Positions 6,425-13,316 of a stretch of 13,316 bases of DNA are shown here, piece by piece. The translations under genes and the position numbers were made by a program. Positions within the stretch are counted from its first letter, which is position 1. Each line of letters begins with the position of its first letter. This DNA is from Selenomonadaceae bacterium (lineage in GTDB: Bacteria > Bacillota > Negativicutes > Selenomonadales > Selenomonadaceae), in NCBI GenBank assembly GCA_017484235.1, contig JAFUTM010000266.1:1-13316 (forward strand), read 5' to 3'. Below the pieces are notes generated by a model. That model worked only from the letters and a program-made list of their open reading frames with translations, did no database searches and had not been told where the DNA came from.

Positions 6425-7195
6425 TTAAATTCCGAAAAATCGAGTTACGAATGTACGCAAAGTCTCTTGGAGTACCATAACATTAAATAAAAGTGCTTCG
6501 GACTGCGGGCGTAATTTTGTATAGTGAAATACCGGAGAATGTGTCACCATATAATCAGTTGGATAGGGTATGACGTCAACGCCCTGCTGTTCAAAATTTA
6601 ATACAGCTCGGTTCATATGAAAAGCACTGGTTACTAAAATTGGCTTGTGCAAGTTATTTTGATGTAAGATTTCAGCTGAAAATTTTGCATTTTGAGTGGT
6701 GTTTATACTTTTTGTTTCCATTAAAATATCTTTTTTATCAACGCCAAGTGATTCTAAAACTTTGCTGGCAATTTTCGCCTCAGCACCAGTATCAGAATAA
6801 ACTTGCCCACCACTAAGTAAAATTGGAATATTTAATTTACGCTGAAGTCTGACCGCTGTCAACAAACGATTAGCCGGACTTGAACAGAGCGCACCGGCAC
6901 CATCAACGTCCGGCACATCTGGAAGGGCACCGCCGCCAAGCAATATTATCACATCGCCACCGCTGGATTCAATATCGGCTGGCGGTGAATAAACATTTTC
7001 TAAAGAACCAATTACTTTTTCGGCAATAAAACCTGTGCATAACAAATAAAATATAAATGTAGTTATTGCTATCATAATCGCCACTTTAGGGTCGTTGCGT
7101 ACTTTAAAGGCATAAGCCGCAATAACGAAAAATAATACTATAAATATGCCAGGCGGCAGGATCCAGCTTGCACCAAATTTTAATAAATATACCAA
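6425..7195 (-). CDS. DUF218 membrane protein, YdcF/ElyC-like
   Basis: A 256-aa protein with two N-terminal membrane helices (about residues 11-30 and 37-56), then a DUF218 domain from about residue 80 to the end. Family hallmarks are visible: IILLGGGA (83-90), ILLSGG (125-130), the E-T-K-S-I-N-T-x-x-N-A block (160-170), and the LVTSAFHMNRA segment (187-197). Related E. coli proteins (ElyC, SanA, YdcF) are linked to envelope biogenesis, but their biochemistry is poorly defined. The start is TTG at 7193-7195 with GGTGA 5 nt upstream; no ATG is suitably placed. It has the same orientation as the chemoreceptor gene but is separated from it by a 272-nt gap, so I do not assume an operon. Confidence 0.88.
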   Translation of the reverse strand: MVYLLKFGASWILPPGIFIVLFFVIAAYAFKVRNDPKVAIMIAITTFIFYLLCTGFIAEKVIGSLENVYSPPADIESSGGDVIILLGGGALPDVPDVDGAGALCSSPANRLLTAVRLQRKLNIPILLSGGQVYSDTGAEAKIASKVLESLGVDKKDILMETKSINTTQNAKFSAEILHQNNLHKPILVTSAFHMNRAVLNFEQQGVDVIPYPTDYMVTHSPVFHYTKLRPQSEALLFNVMVLQETLRTFVTRFFGI

Positions 7196-7209
7196 TTATT
7201 TCACCATCA

Positions 7210-7425
7210 ATTCTAAAATTGCCAAACATGTCATATATCGTTCCCAAAAATGGCCGAGCGTGATGCGAGGCCTCTCCGAACGCGTACTTTGGTTGGACAA
7301 GCCTCTCAACTCTCCGTAGCCAACGCAGCTATTCGAAGCCTCTACGCCTGACCAACTAAAAGTTCGTGATGTGCTCTCAGTGAGGCGGGTTTTTGCTTCT
7401 TTTTGACCGAACAAAAAGAAGTTCA
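7210..7425 (-). repeat. Candidate intergenic repeat or structured RNA element
   Basis: This stretch is clearly GC-richer than the flanking DNA and contains several inverted repeats. A perfect 10-bp hairpin CTTCTTTTTG / CAAAAAGAAG lies at 7396-7405 / 7412-7421. On the minus strand CGTAG / CTACG and TTAGTTGG / CCAACCAA can nest, and CCTCT-containing words recur three times. A 76-codon minus-strand ORF covers it (7196-7426), but its Arg/Ser/Thr-rich product resembles no protein I know and ends abutting the DUF218 start, so I treat it as non-coding. It has the look of a dispersed repeat of this group of bacteria; that needs a genome search. Confidence 0.4.
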
Positions 7426-7467
7426 ACCTTTAAAAAAAATTAACTTAGATACAAACCACAAATACAA

Positions 7468-9030
7468 TTAAGCCGTTCTGAATTTGCCGACACTCTCTTT
7501 AAACGAATTGGAGTACTCAGAGAGTTCTGCACTTGCCGCCGCACACTCTTCAGAGACGGCAGAATTATCCGTGACAACGCCTAAAATTGTTTGCGAAAGT
7601 GAATTTACCTGCTCCATCTGCGTTTGCTGGAACTTACTCTGCTCACTAAGCTGACGTATTACACTTGTTACAGCTTCTGTATTTTCTGTAACACCGGAAA
7701 GTGAATTCGCCGCTGTACTGACAACAGAAGTGCCGCGCTCAATACTTGCAAGTGAATTAATGATTAAGGTTTGAATATTCTGTGTTGATTGAGCTGACTG
7801 CTCAGCAAGTTTACGGACTTCATCAGCAACGACTGCAAAGCCACGTCCAGCTTCGCCTGCGCGTGCCGCCTCAATAGATGCATTCAAACTCAAAAGAGCT
7901 GTCTGACCAGTAATCTCGTCAAGTGCACCGAGTATGGATTTAATTTCTTCAGAAGTTTTACTAATATCATTCATCGCATCAACAACTTTGTTCATTTCCA
8001 GCTTACTGCTTTCAATGCTTTTCATTGTGTTCGCACCGGACTGTAAAGCATTTTGTACATAAGTTTCCACTTTTGAATTTTGTTTTATCGTTTCGTTAAT
8101 TTTCGTTTGGAGCTGCTGGATACTTTCAGTTTGACTCATAGCACCTTCTGCCAGACTGTGTGAGACTTGCGAAACTTCACTTGCACTGTCCGCCACTTTT
8201 TCAGCTAAATTGCCCATTGATTGTATCTCACCACTCAAAGCTCGTCTAATATTAAAAATATTATCTTGAATTGGTTCATAATCACCAATGTATTTCATAT
8301 TAGTAGAGGAAACCAAATCACCGGAAGCCATAGATTTAAGATTCTGCTCAATATCCTGAACGTAGCCAAGCAGAACCGTCCGCATTTTATTTAACAGATC
8401 GTACAAGTCGCCAATTTCATCTTTGCGGTCATAATTGAATTTTTGAGATAAGTAACCCTGTGACAACTTGTTAATGCTGCCCTCAAGTGCAGAAATCGGC
8501 TCAACAACACGTTCCTGGAATATAAAATAAACTTTTTTTAAAAACATTCCGATTGACACGGTAAAAGCAATCAAAACAATATAAAGTAGATATGCCATAA
8601 TGTCAACCATCGTTTGTGCCTTATCCACCATTTCGTTGGTTAAATCAAAATACTGCTCGCTAACGGATAAAAGATTAGCAGGGTCTTTACTCGTCTTATA
8701 TTCATTCATTGCCGGTTTAACGGAACTGTTCCAGTAGTTTTCAACCTTATCACGACTTGACGAAAAGCCGCCTAAAAGTATGCTGCCGTCAAGGTCTTTG
8801 AGAATTGATTCAATCTTATTGGTCGTTTGAGACGCATCGGCACCAGCAAGCACCTGTTTAACAACACGCTGACTGCCACCGCGTACAATACCAGCTTGAT
8901 TGACCACTGCCGTGTAACTGGTAAATAAATATAAACTCACCATAACGACGAGTACCATAATAACGACAAGCTGAAATGCTTTCGTCAGCAATTGTCGTAT
9001 TAAAAACGCAATCGTATTTTGATCTGACAT
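7468..9030 (-). CDS. Methyl-accepting chemotaxis protein with NarX/PilJ-like nitrate-sensor domain
   Basis: A 520-aa chemoreceptor. TM1 is at about residues 21-39, a helical extracytoplasmic domain at 40-143, TM2 at about 144-164, HAMP at about 168-225, then the long cytoplasmic signalling coiled coil. The conserved hairpin tip is at about 372-412 (SLNASIEAARAGEAGRGFAV). Just after TM1, NQAGIVRGGSQR (44-55) fits the P-box pattern N-x-A-G-x-x-R-x-x-S-x-R that binds nitrate in NarX and NarQ, which suggests a nitrate/nitrite receptor; the adjacent nar operon supports this. I use ATG 9030 because GGAGG (9039-9043) is 8 nt upstream; an upstream in-frame start at 9075 is too early. There is no CheR-docking pentapeptide at the C-terminus. 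It would signal through CheA/CheW to the flagellar motor. Confidence 0.93.
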   Translation of the reverse strand: MSDQNTIAFLIRQLLTKAFQLVVIMVLVVMVSLYLFTSYTAVVNQAGIVRGGSQRVVKQVLAGADASQTTNKIESILKDLDGSILLGGFSSSRDKVENYWNSSVKPAMNEYKTSKDPANLLSVSEQYFDLTNEMVDKAQTMVDIMAYLLYIVLIAFTVSIGMFLKKVYFIFQERVVEPISALEGSINKLSQGYLSQKFNYDRKDEIGDLYDLLNKMRTVLLGYVQDIEQNLKSMASGDLVSSTNMKYIGDYEPIQDNIFNIRRALSGEIQSMGNLAEKVADSASEVSQVSHSLAEGAMSQTESIQQLQTKINETIKQNSKVETYVQNALQSGANTMKSIESSKLEMNKVVDAMNDISKTSEEIKSILGALDEITGQTALLSLNASIEAARAGEAGRGFAVVADEVRKLAEQSAQSTQNIQTLIINSLASIERGTSVVSTAANSLSGVTENTEAVTSVIRQLSEQSKFQQTQMEQVNSLSQTILGVVTDNSAVSEECAAASAELSEYSNSFKESVGKFRTA

Positions 9031-9059
9031 TATAAACACCTCCAACGGTTGATTAATTC

Positions 9060-9088
9060 TATATAATTTACACAAATACCTTTTACAA
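9060..9088 (-). promoter_or_regulatory. Putative promoter of the chemoreceptor gene
   Basis: On the minus strand TTGTAA (9083-9088) and TATATA (9060-9065) are separated by exactly 17 bp, each matching 4 of 6 consensus positions. The site lies between the nar terminator and the receptor's ribosome binding site and predicts a leader of roughly 20 nt. I see no clear sigma-28-type motility promoter. Confidence 0.4.
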
Positions 9089-9094
9089 AATTAT

Positions 9095-9140
9095 AAAAAA
9101 AATTTATTGTCACAAAGAATGAACAGATGACAATAAATTT
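9095..9140 (-). terminator. Intrinsic terminator of the narGHJI operon
   Basis: A perfect 13-bp inverted repeat, AAATTTATTGTCA (9100-9112) and TGACAATAAATTT (9128-9140), has a 15-nt loop. Read on the minus strand, the stem runs directly into a run of eight T (complement of 9095-9102). It lies 33 nt after the narI stop and separates the nar operon from the chemoreceptor gene. Confidence 0.85.
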
Positions 9141-9173
9141 ATAAATGAAGTGAGTGATTTTGATTTTAATTCA

Positions 9174-9845
9174 TTATTTACGGCGATAAATTATATTGCT
9201 GCGGCAAAAATATTCAAATGGAAAGCTCAGACAATGGACAAGTCTTGAGAACGGAAACAGAATAGCCGTCAACATCCACATTGCCATATGAATCCTAAAG
9301 ACCAGCGGAACATCTTCCATATAACTTATGTCCGGACTGAGCATAAGAATTGATCTAAACCACGGTGAGATTGTATCACGATAATTAAAATGTCCGGTTA
9401 ATCCACTGAGCGTTCCCAAGCAGCCAGTTATAATAGTCACCGCCAAGACTAAATATAAAACTCTGTCAAGGCTTGACGTATTGACCGCCATTTTATCATT
9501 GCCAAAACGACGAATCATCAACATGATAAATCCTAACACGAACAGAACGCCAGCCGGTATACCACCAGCAAGAGCAATGAAGTGGTAAAGATGTTCATCA
9601 ATTCCGGCAGCCTCTGTTACAAATTTCGGAATCAATACGCCTATCACGTGACCGCCGAACGCCATAAACAGACCTAAATGGAACATTGGACCTGCAATCT
9701 TTAAATCCTGTTTACTGAGAAATTCGCTGGATTTTGTGGTCCAGCCGCGTTCGCCCTGAGCATATCTTATAATCGTGCCGCCTACCAATACAGTCAGTGA
9801 AATGTACGGCAGTGCTGCATAAAGAAATTCATTCAAACTAAACAT
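9174..9845 (-). CDS. narI: Respiratory nitrate reductase gamma subunit (cytochrome b)
   Basis: Membrane subunit that oxidises quinol and passes electrons through two b hemes to NarH. With ATG 9845 (AGAGGTG at 9852-9858, about 8 nt upstream) the product is 223 aa, close to the E. coli length of 225. Five hydrophobic segments are visible. All four heme-ligating histidines are present: H56 and H66 (FHLGLFMAFGGH) and H186 and H204 (RIHM and RLVH), matching E. coli positions 56, 66, 187 and 205 almost exactly. A GTG at 9854 in frame lies within the ribosome binding site and is less likely. It is the last gene of the operon, 15 nt after narJ, and is followed by a strong hairpin terminator. Confidence 0.96.
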   Translation of the reverse strand: MFSLNEFLYAALPYISLTVLVGGTIIRYAQGERGWTTKSSEFLSKQDLKIAGPMFHLGLFMAFGGHVIGVLIPKFVTEAAGIDEHLYHFIALAGGIPAGVLFVLGFIMLMIRRFGNDKMAVNTSSLDRVLYLVLAVTIITGCLGTLSGLTGHFNYRDTISPWFRSILMLSPDISYMEDVPLVFRIHMAMWMLTAILFPFSRLVHCLSFPFEYFCRSNIIYRRK

Positions 9846-9860
9846 ATTAATCACCTCTTT

Positions 9861-10436
9861 CTAATTCGTATTGTGCAGTTCGTCATTAATTTTGAGAACT
9901 ATATCGAGCAAAAACGCATGTGCAAGTTTAGCCTCAATAAATCTATCACGAAGCAATTCGATTTTTGATTTTGCAAGCTGTAATATTTTGACTGCTGACT
10001 CTTTTGGAACGGATGCCGCCAATTCAAGAATAGCTGGCAAGTAATCCGGCAATTCGTGATCTAAGTCAAATCCATTTTCGAGAAACAGCGTCTTATATTC
10101 GTGCATTTCGTTCGCCTGCTTGCCAAAGTCTGTACGGTCGTGAGTTGTCAAATACAAATTCGTATTCTGAGAAAAGTCGAACGATTGAACGTAAAGATTC
10201 TCATATTCTTTAGCACCGTACTTTTCAATATAATCAAAGAGCTCAGACAAAACCGTTTTGGTCTGTTGATTATCCAACTCATTCAGTGCCTCGCGATATT
10301 CGTCAAAGTTTTGACGCCACTGCTCATCTGGATATTCCAAAAGATATGAAATGATTTTGAGTGTCTTGCCGTATTCCGGTATATTATCAGAACTCTCAGA
10401 ACTTTTATTCTTCATTCCTAATTCCTCATTCATCAT
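9861..10436 (-). CDS. narJ: Nitrate reductase assembly chaperone
   Basis: Cytoplasmic system-specific chaperone of the NarJ/TorD-like family. It binds apo-NarG and promotes molybdenum cofactor and Fe-S insertion before the complex docks on NarI. The product is about 191 aa, slightly shorter than the roughly 236 aa of E. coli NarJ, and nearly all helical. It has the family's YVQSFDFSQNTNLYLTTH segment and the later ELPDYLPAILE motif. The start at ATG 10436 overlaps the narH stop by one base (TAATG), with GGAGG at 10446-10450. In-frame alternatives are TTG 10442 and downstream ATG codons, of which the fourth residue-group MKNKSS also has a purine-rich sequence ahead of it. It is placed between narH and narI, as usual. 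Confidence 0.94.
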   Translation of the reverse strand: MMNEELGMKNKSSESSDNIPEYGKTLKIISYLLEYPDEQWRQNFDEYREALNELDNQQTKTVLSELFDYIEKYGAKEYENLYVQSFDFSQNTNLYLTTHDRTDFGKQANEMHEYKTLFLENGFDLDHELPDYLPAILELAASVPKESAVKILQLAKSKIELLRDRFIEAKLAHAFLLDIVLKINDELHNTN

Positions 10437-11857
10437 TAACAATATCCTCCAGGACAGGCGTAACCGGTAGAACCTTGCAACTCTCTCAATTTGTCGTGAA
10501 CAACGCCCTGCAGACCGGCATGCAGTTTAATGCGTTCACTGTATTTTGCAATTCCCAAAAGTCTGTACATCGCCTCATAAGTATTTGTATCATACTCCAT
10601 ATTTTGTGGCAATGATTCGCCGATTTCTTTTCGACGCATAACTGTACGCATATCAAGCAGTCTTTGCAATGTCTGATAAATAACATTGACGTTTCCGGCG
10701 GCAAACAGTTCAGCCAAATAAGCAACCGGTATACGCATTGCTTTTGAATCCGGCAAATAAACGCGATCTTCAACCTGTTTTGCAATCGGGCTTAATGGTG
10801 GAACATACCAGACCATTGGCAGTGTACGATATTCAGGATGCAGAGGTAATGCCAATTTCCAGTTTTTGATTATTTTGTAAACAGGCGAAACTTCTGCAGA
10901 CCTAAGCCACGCATCACTAATGCCGTTTGCTTTTGCCGACTCAATGACAGCCGGATCAGTTGGGTCTTTGATTATGTCAAGAAGACTTGCATAAATATTT
11001 TGAGGATCGTTTGTGGAAGCAACGTCCTTCACTGTATCCATATCGTAAAGAATCACGCCGAGATAGCGAATACGACCAACACAGGTGTCGGTGCAGATTG
11101 TGGGCAGACCATTTTCAAGACGCGGATAGCAAAAAGTACATTTTTCGGCTTTATTATTCTTCCAGTTGTAATAAATCTTTTTGTAAGGGCACGCCGGTAT
11201 ACAGTGACGCCAGCCGCGGCAACCGTCTTGACTGACAAGCACTACACCATCTTCATCACGTTTGTATATCGCACCACTTGGACACGCCGCAACGCAGGCC
11301 GGATTGAGACAGTGATTGCAATTGCGCGGCAAATACTTCATAAAAATATCTTGAAACTCAAGCGTAATTTCATCGGAAATTTTTTGCAGATTATAATCTT
11401 GACGCGCACTCTCACCGCTTGCAAGGTCATCTTCCCAGTTAGGTCCCCATTTAATTTCCATTCGTTTATGCGTGATGAGTGATCTTGGACGCGCCACAGG
11501 CTGATGATTCTTGCGTTTGGAATTGATCAGCGTCTCATAATCATAAGTCCAAGGGTGGTAATAGTCTTCTAATTCCGGTTGGTCTGGATGATAGAACAAC
11601 TTTAAAATGCGGTCTAATTTTGAGCCGCTTCTAAGCGTAAGCTCTCCGTCCTTTAATGTCCAGCCGCCTTTCCACTTTTCCTGATTTTCCCATTGCTTCG
11701 GATAACCAATACCAGGCTTTGTCTCAACGTTGTTAAAATACATATACTCCGCGCCCTCGCGATTAGTCCAGGTATTTTTGCAAGTAATTGAGCACGTGTG
11801 GCAGCCTATACATTTATCAAGATTCATCACCATTGCAATTTGTGCTTTAATATTCAC
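10436..11857 (-). CDS. narH: Respiratory nitrate reductase beta subunit (Fe-S)
   Basis: Electron-transfer subunit linking NarI hemes to the NarG active site. The product is 473 aa, a little shorter than E. coli NarH (512). Four ferredoxin-like cysteine groups are visible: CIGCHTCSITC near residue 16, CNHCLNPACVAACP near 180, CRGWRHCIPACP near 213, and CTFC with CTDTC near 240-258. The Trp in CRGW replaces a cysteine, as in other NarH proteins, where it marks the 3Fe-4S cluster. The start is GTG 11857, with GAGGTG at 11865-11870 and a 7-nt spacer; this ribosome binding site lies just after the narG stop. The C-terminus ends in an additional cysteine pair, CPGGYC, that I do not recall from E. 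coli NarH. Confidence 0.97.
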   Translation of the reverse strand: MNIKAQIAMVMNLDKCIGCHTCSITCKNTWTNREGAEYMYFNNVETKPGIGYPKQWENQEKWKGGWTLKDGELTLRSGSKLDRILKLFYHPDQPELEDYYHPWTYDYETLINSKRKNHQPVARPRSLITHKRMEIKWGPNWEDDLASGESARQDYNLQKISDEITLEFQDIFMKYLPRNCNHCLNPACVAACPSGAIYKRDEDGVVLVSQDGCRGWRHCIPACPYKKIYYNWKNNKAEKCTFCYPRLENGLPTICTDTCVGRIRYLGVILYDMDTVKDVASTNDPQNIYASLLDIIKDPTDPAVIESAKANGISDAWLRSAEVSPVYKIIKNWKLALPLHPEYRTLPMVWYVPPLSPIAKQVEDRVYLPDSKAMRIPVAYLAELFAAGNVNVIYQTLQRLLDMRTVMRRKEIGESLPQNMEYDTNTYEAMYRLLGIAKYSERIKLHAGLQGVVHDKLRELQGSTGYACPGGYC

Positions 11858-11869
11858 GAATAATCACCT

Positions 11870-13316
11870 CTATTCTTCCAGCCAGTCGATTTCATTTTCA
11901 TTCAGTTTGCGTGCAACGACATAGATGTAACGCTGATTGCCTGTTGTACCGTAATAGTTAAAGCCATAGGACAATTGACCATAGCCACCTATCATATGCG
12001 TCGCTTTTTGATGAATATGTGTCGGCGTGTTGTGAGTTCCGCCACGCGTGCCGCTGATTTTGCTGCCAGGAACATTTATATGGCGGTCCTGCGCGTGGTG
12101 CATAAAGACAACTCCACGCGGTATTCTCGGCGAAGTGGCAACTCTTGAAACAACGACGCCATTACGATTATAAAGCTCAACCCAGTCATTGTCACGAACA
12201 TCAATTTCAGCTGCGTCCTTCTCATTGAACCAAACAGTTTGTCCGCCTCTAAACAATGTAAGGAGCTGCTGGCTGTCAAAGTACATTGAATGTGTTGACC
12301 ATTTATTATGTGGCGTCAAATATTTTAACGTAATCTCCTTGCCTTGACCGAGCTGCTTGTCAATAGGTCTAAGCTCAACAATCGGACGATAAACGCTCAT
12401 TGTTTCGCCCCATTCGCGCATCATCTCGTGATCTAAGTAGTAGGACTGACGGCCGGTAACTGTTCTGAATGGTACAAGCTGTTCAATACTTACAGTAAAC
12501 GGTGAGTAACGACGATTCTGGTTGCTTCCTGTGAAGTGTGGCGAAGTGATTGTCTGTCGCGGCTGAATTGCGACTTCTTCAAAAGTGAAACGTTCGCCTT
12601 CACGGTCAGATGCAAGTTTGGTTAAGTCCTTAAGTCCAGTCAATTTTTCAAGTGACGCCCAAGAGCGAACGGCAACAGAACCATTAGTGGTCGTCGAAAG
12701 ACCCATAACCGCATCAGCGGCTTGTTTAGCCTCGTAGATTGACGGCATACCGTAACTAATGAGTGATTTATCTTCAATAACACCGTTGCGTGTGCGAATT
12801 TCTTCGTAATCCTGCTTGGATTCCCAACTCATACCTTTGCCGCCCATACCCTTTTCGACGTTTGGACCCAAAGCTATCCATTTATCATAAGTTTTGGTAT
12901 AGTCGCGCTCAATGCAAGCAATATTCGGCATCGTCTTGCCAGGAATCGGATCACATTCGTCCTTGCTCCAGTCAAGGATTTTACCTTCCGGCTGTGCACA
13001 TTCGCCCTCAGAGTCGTGCTGAAGTGGAACGGCAAATACATCAGTATATGGTTTAAAGTTAGCTTCTTTAGCAACTTTGGAAACTGCCTTTGCAAGTGCA
13101 CGGAAAATGTCCCAGTCAGTCTTAGCTTCCCAAAGTGGATCGACTGCCGGCTGGAATGGGTGAACGAATGGGTGCATATCGGTTGAGCTGAGGTCTGTCT
13201 TCTCATACCACGTGGCAGTTGGCAGCACAACATCAGAATATAATGCAGTGCTTGCCATTCTAAAATCGAGGTCGACAAGTAAATCCAACTTTCCTTCTAA
13301 TGCGCCGCCAGGTTTA
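11870..13316 (-). CDS. narG: Respiratory nitrate reductase alpha subunit, C-terminal part (5' end outside window)
   Basis: Catalytic molybdopterin subunit that reduces nitrate to nitrite. About 480 C-terminal residues are visible, and the frame is open to the window edge, so a TTG at 13288 is internal. The sequence follows E. coli NarG closely: KLDLLVDLDFRM and YSDVVLPTATWYEKTD near the edge, MHPF and VDPLWEAK soon after, RERDY-like and GGKG segments in the middle. The C-terminal molybdopterin dinucleotide-binding region contains MHHAQDRHINVPGSKI, THMIGGYGQLSYGFNYYGT and a final NEIDWLEE. The stop is TAG at 11870-11872, 12 nt before narH. The N-terminal Fe-S ligands, the Mo-coordinating aspartate and any upstream regulatory region are not in the window. 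Confidence 0.97.
   Translation of the reverse strand, partial: KPGGALEGKLDLLVDLDFRMASTALYSDVVLPTATWYEKTDLSSTDMHPFVHPFQPAVDPLWEAKTDWDIFRALAKAVSKVAKEANFKPYTDVFAVPLQHDSEGECAQPEGKILDWSKDECDPIPGKTMPNIACIERDYTKTYDKWIALGPNVEKGMGGKGMSWESKQDYEEIRTRNGVIEDKSLISYGMPSIYEAKQAADAVMGLSTTTNGSVAVRSWASLEKLTGLKDLTKLASDREGERFTFEEVAIQPRQTITSPHFTGSNQNRRYSPFTVSIEQLVPFRTVTGRQSYYLDHEMMREWGETMSVYRPIVELRPIDKQLGQGKEITLKYLTPHNKWSTHSMYFDSQQLLTLFRGGQTVWFNEKDAAEIDVRDNDWVELYNRNGVVVSRVATSPRIPRGVVFMHHAQDRHINVPGSKISGTRGGTHNTPTHIHQKATHMIGGYGQLSYGFNYYGTTGNQRYIYVVARKLNENEIDWLEE

Noticed and set aside
7196..7426. 76-codon minus-strand ORF upstream of the DUF218 gene
   Set aside because: The product is Arg/Ser/Thr-rich and unlike any protein I know, it lies wholly in the hairpin-rich element, and no clear ribosome binding site precedes it. 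Better explained as chance coding in a repeat or RNA element.
9031..9075. Extended N-terminus for the chemoreceptor
   Set aside because: The extension spans the receptor's own ribosome binding site and promoter -10, and the extra 15 residues are not receptor-like.

Overview
The window looks like a chromosomal segment of a motile, nitrate-respiring anaerobe of the Firmicutes, most likely Negativicutes (Selenomonas-like). The reasons are the PPi-type phosphofructokinase next to hisS, strong GGAGG ribosome binding sites, an AT-rich base composition, and a narGHJI operon beside a chemoreceptor. This placement is inference; no RNA gene or other decisive marker is present.

Layout. (1) 3-2318 (+): the 3' part of a phosphofructokinase gene, a perfect 12-bp hairpin, then a complete hisS that starts at TTG 1013 and ends in a good intrinsic terminator. 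(2) 2319-6394 (+): an AT-rich accessory block of six tightly packed genes behind one extended -10 promoter and closed by one terminator. The genes encode an 83-aa membrane protein, a stand-alone P-loop GTPase with recognisable G1/G3/G4 motifs, an unknown protein with a membrane tail, and three largely helical proteins joined by coupled start/stop overlaps. I recognise no family except the GTPase fold. (3) 6425-7195 (-): a DUF218 (YdcF/ElyC-like) membrane protein. (4) About 7210-7425: a GC-richer, hairpin-forming intergenic segment that looks like a repeat or structured element rather than a gene. (5) 7468-9030 (-): a methyl-accepting chemotaxis protein whose sensor domain carries a NarX/NarQ-like P-box. 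(6) 9095-13316 (-): narG (partial), narH, narJ and narI, followed by their terminator.

The most interesting region is the GTPase operon. Its third gene contains a run of nine A residues. In the annotated frame the protein ends in a hydrophobic tail anchor at 4709. In the -1 frame the reading frame continues, with protein-like sequence, to 4834, where its stop overlaps the start of the next gene. The tract is therefore either a programmed slippage/frameshift site that makes membrane and soluble forms, a phase-variable switch, or an indel. The operon has the architecture of a GTPase-controlled multi-subunit complex at the membrane, possibly a stress or conflict system, but its function is unknown.

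The nar genes encode the quinol-oxidising membrane nitrate reductase: NarG active site, NarH Fe-S relay, NarI cytochrome b, and the NarJ chaperone. The neighbouring receptor plausibly couples nitrate or nitrite sensing to swimming behaviour.
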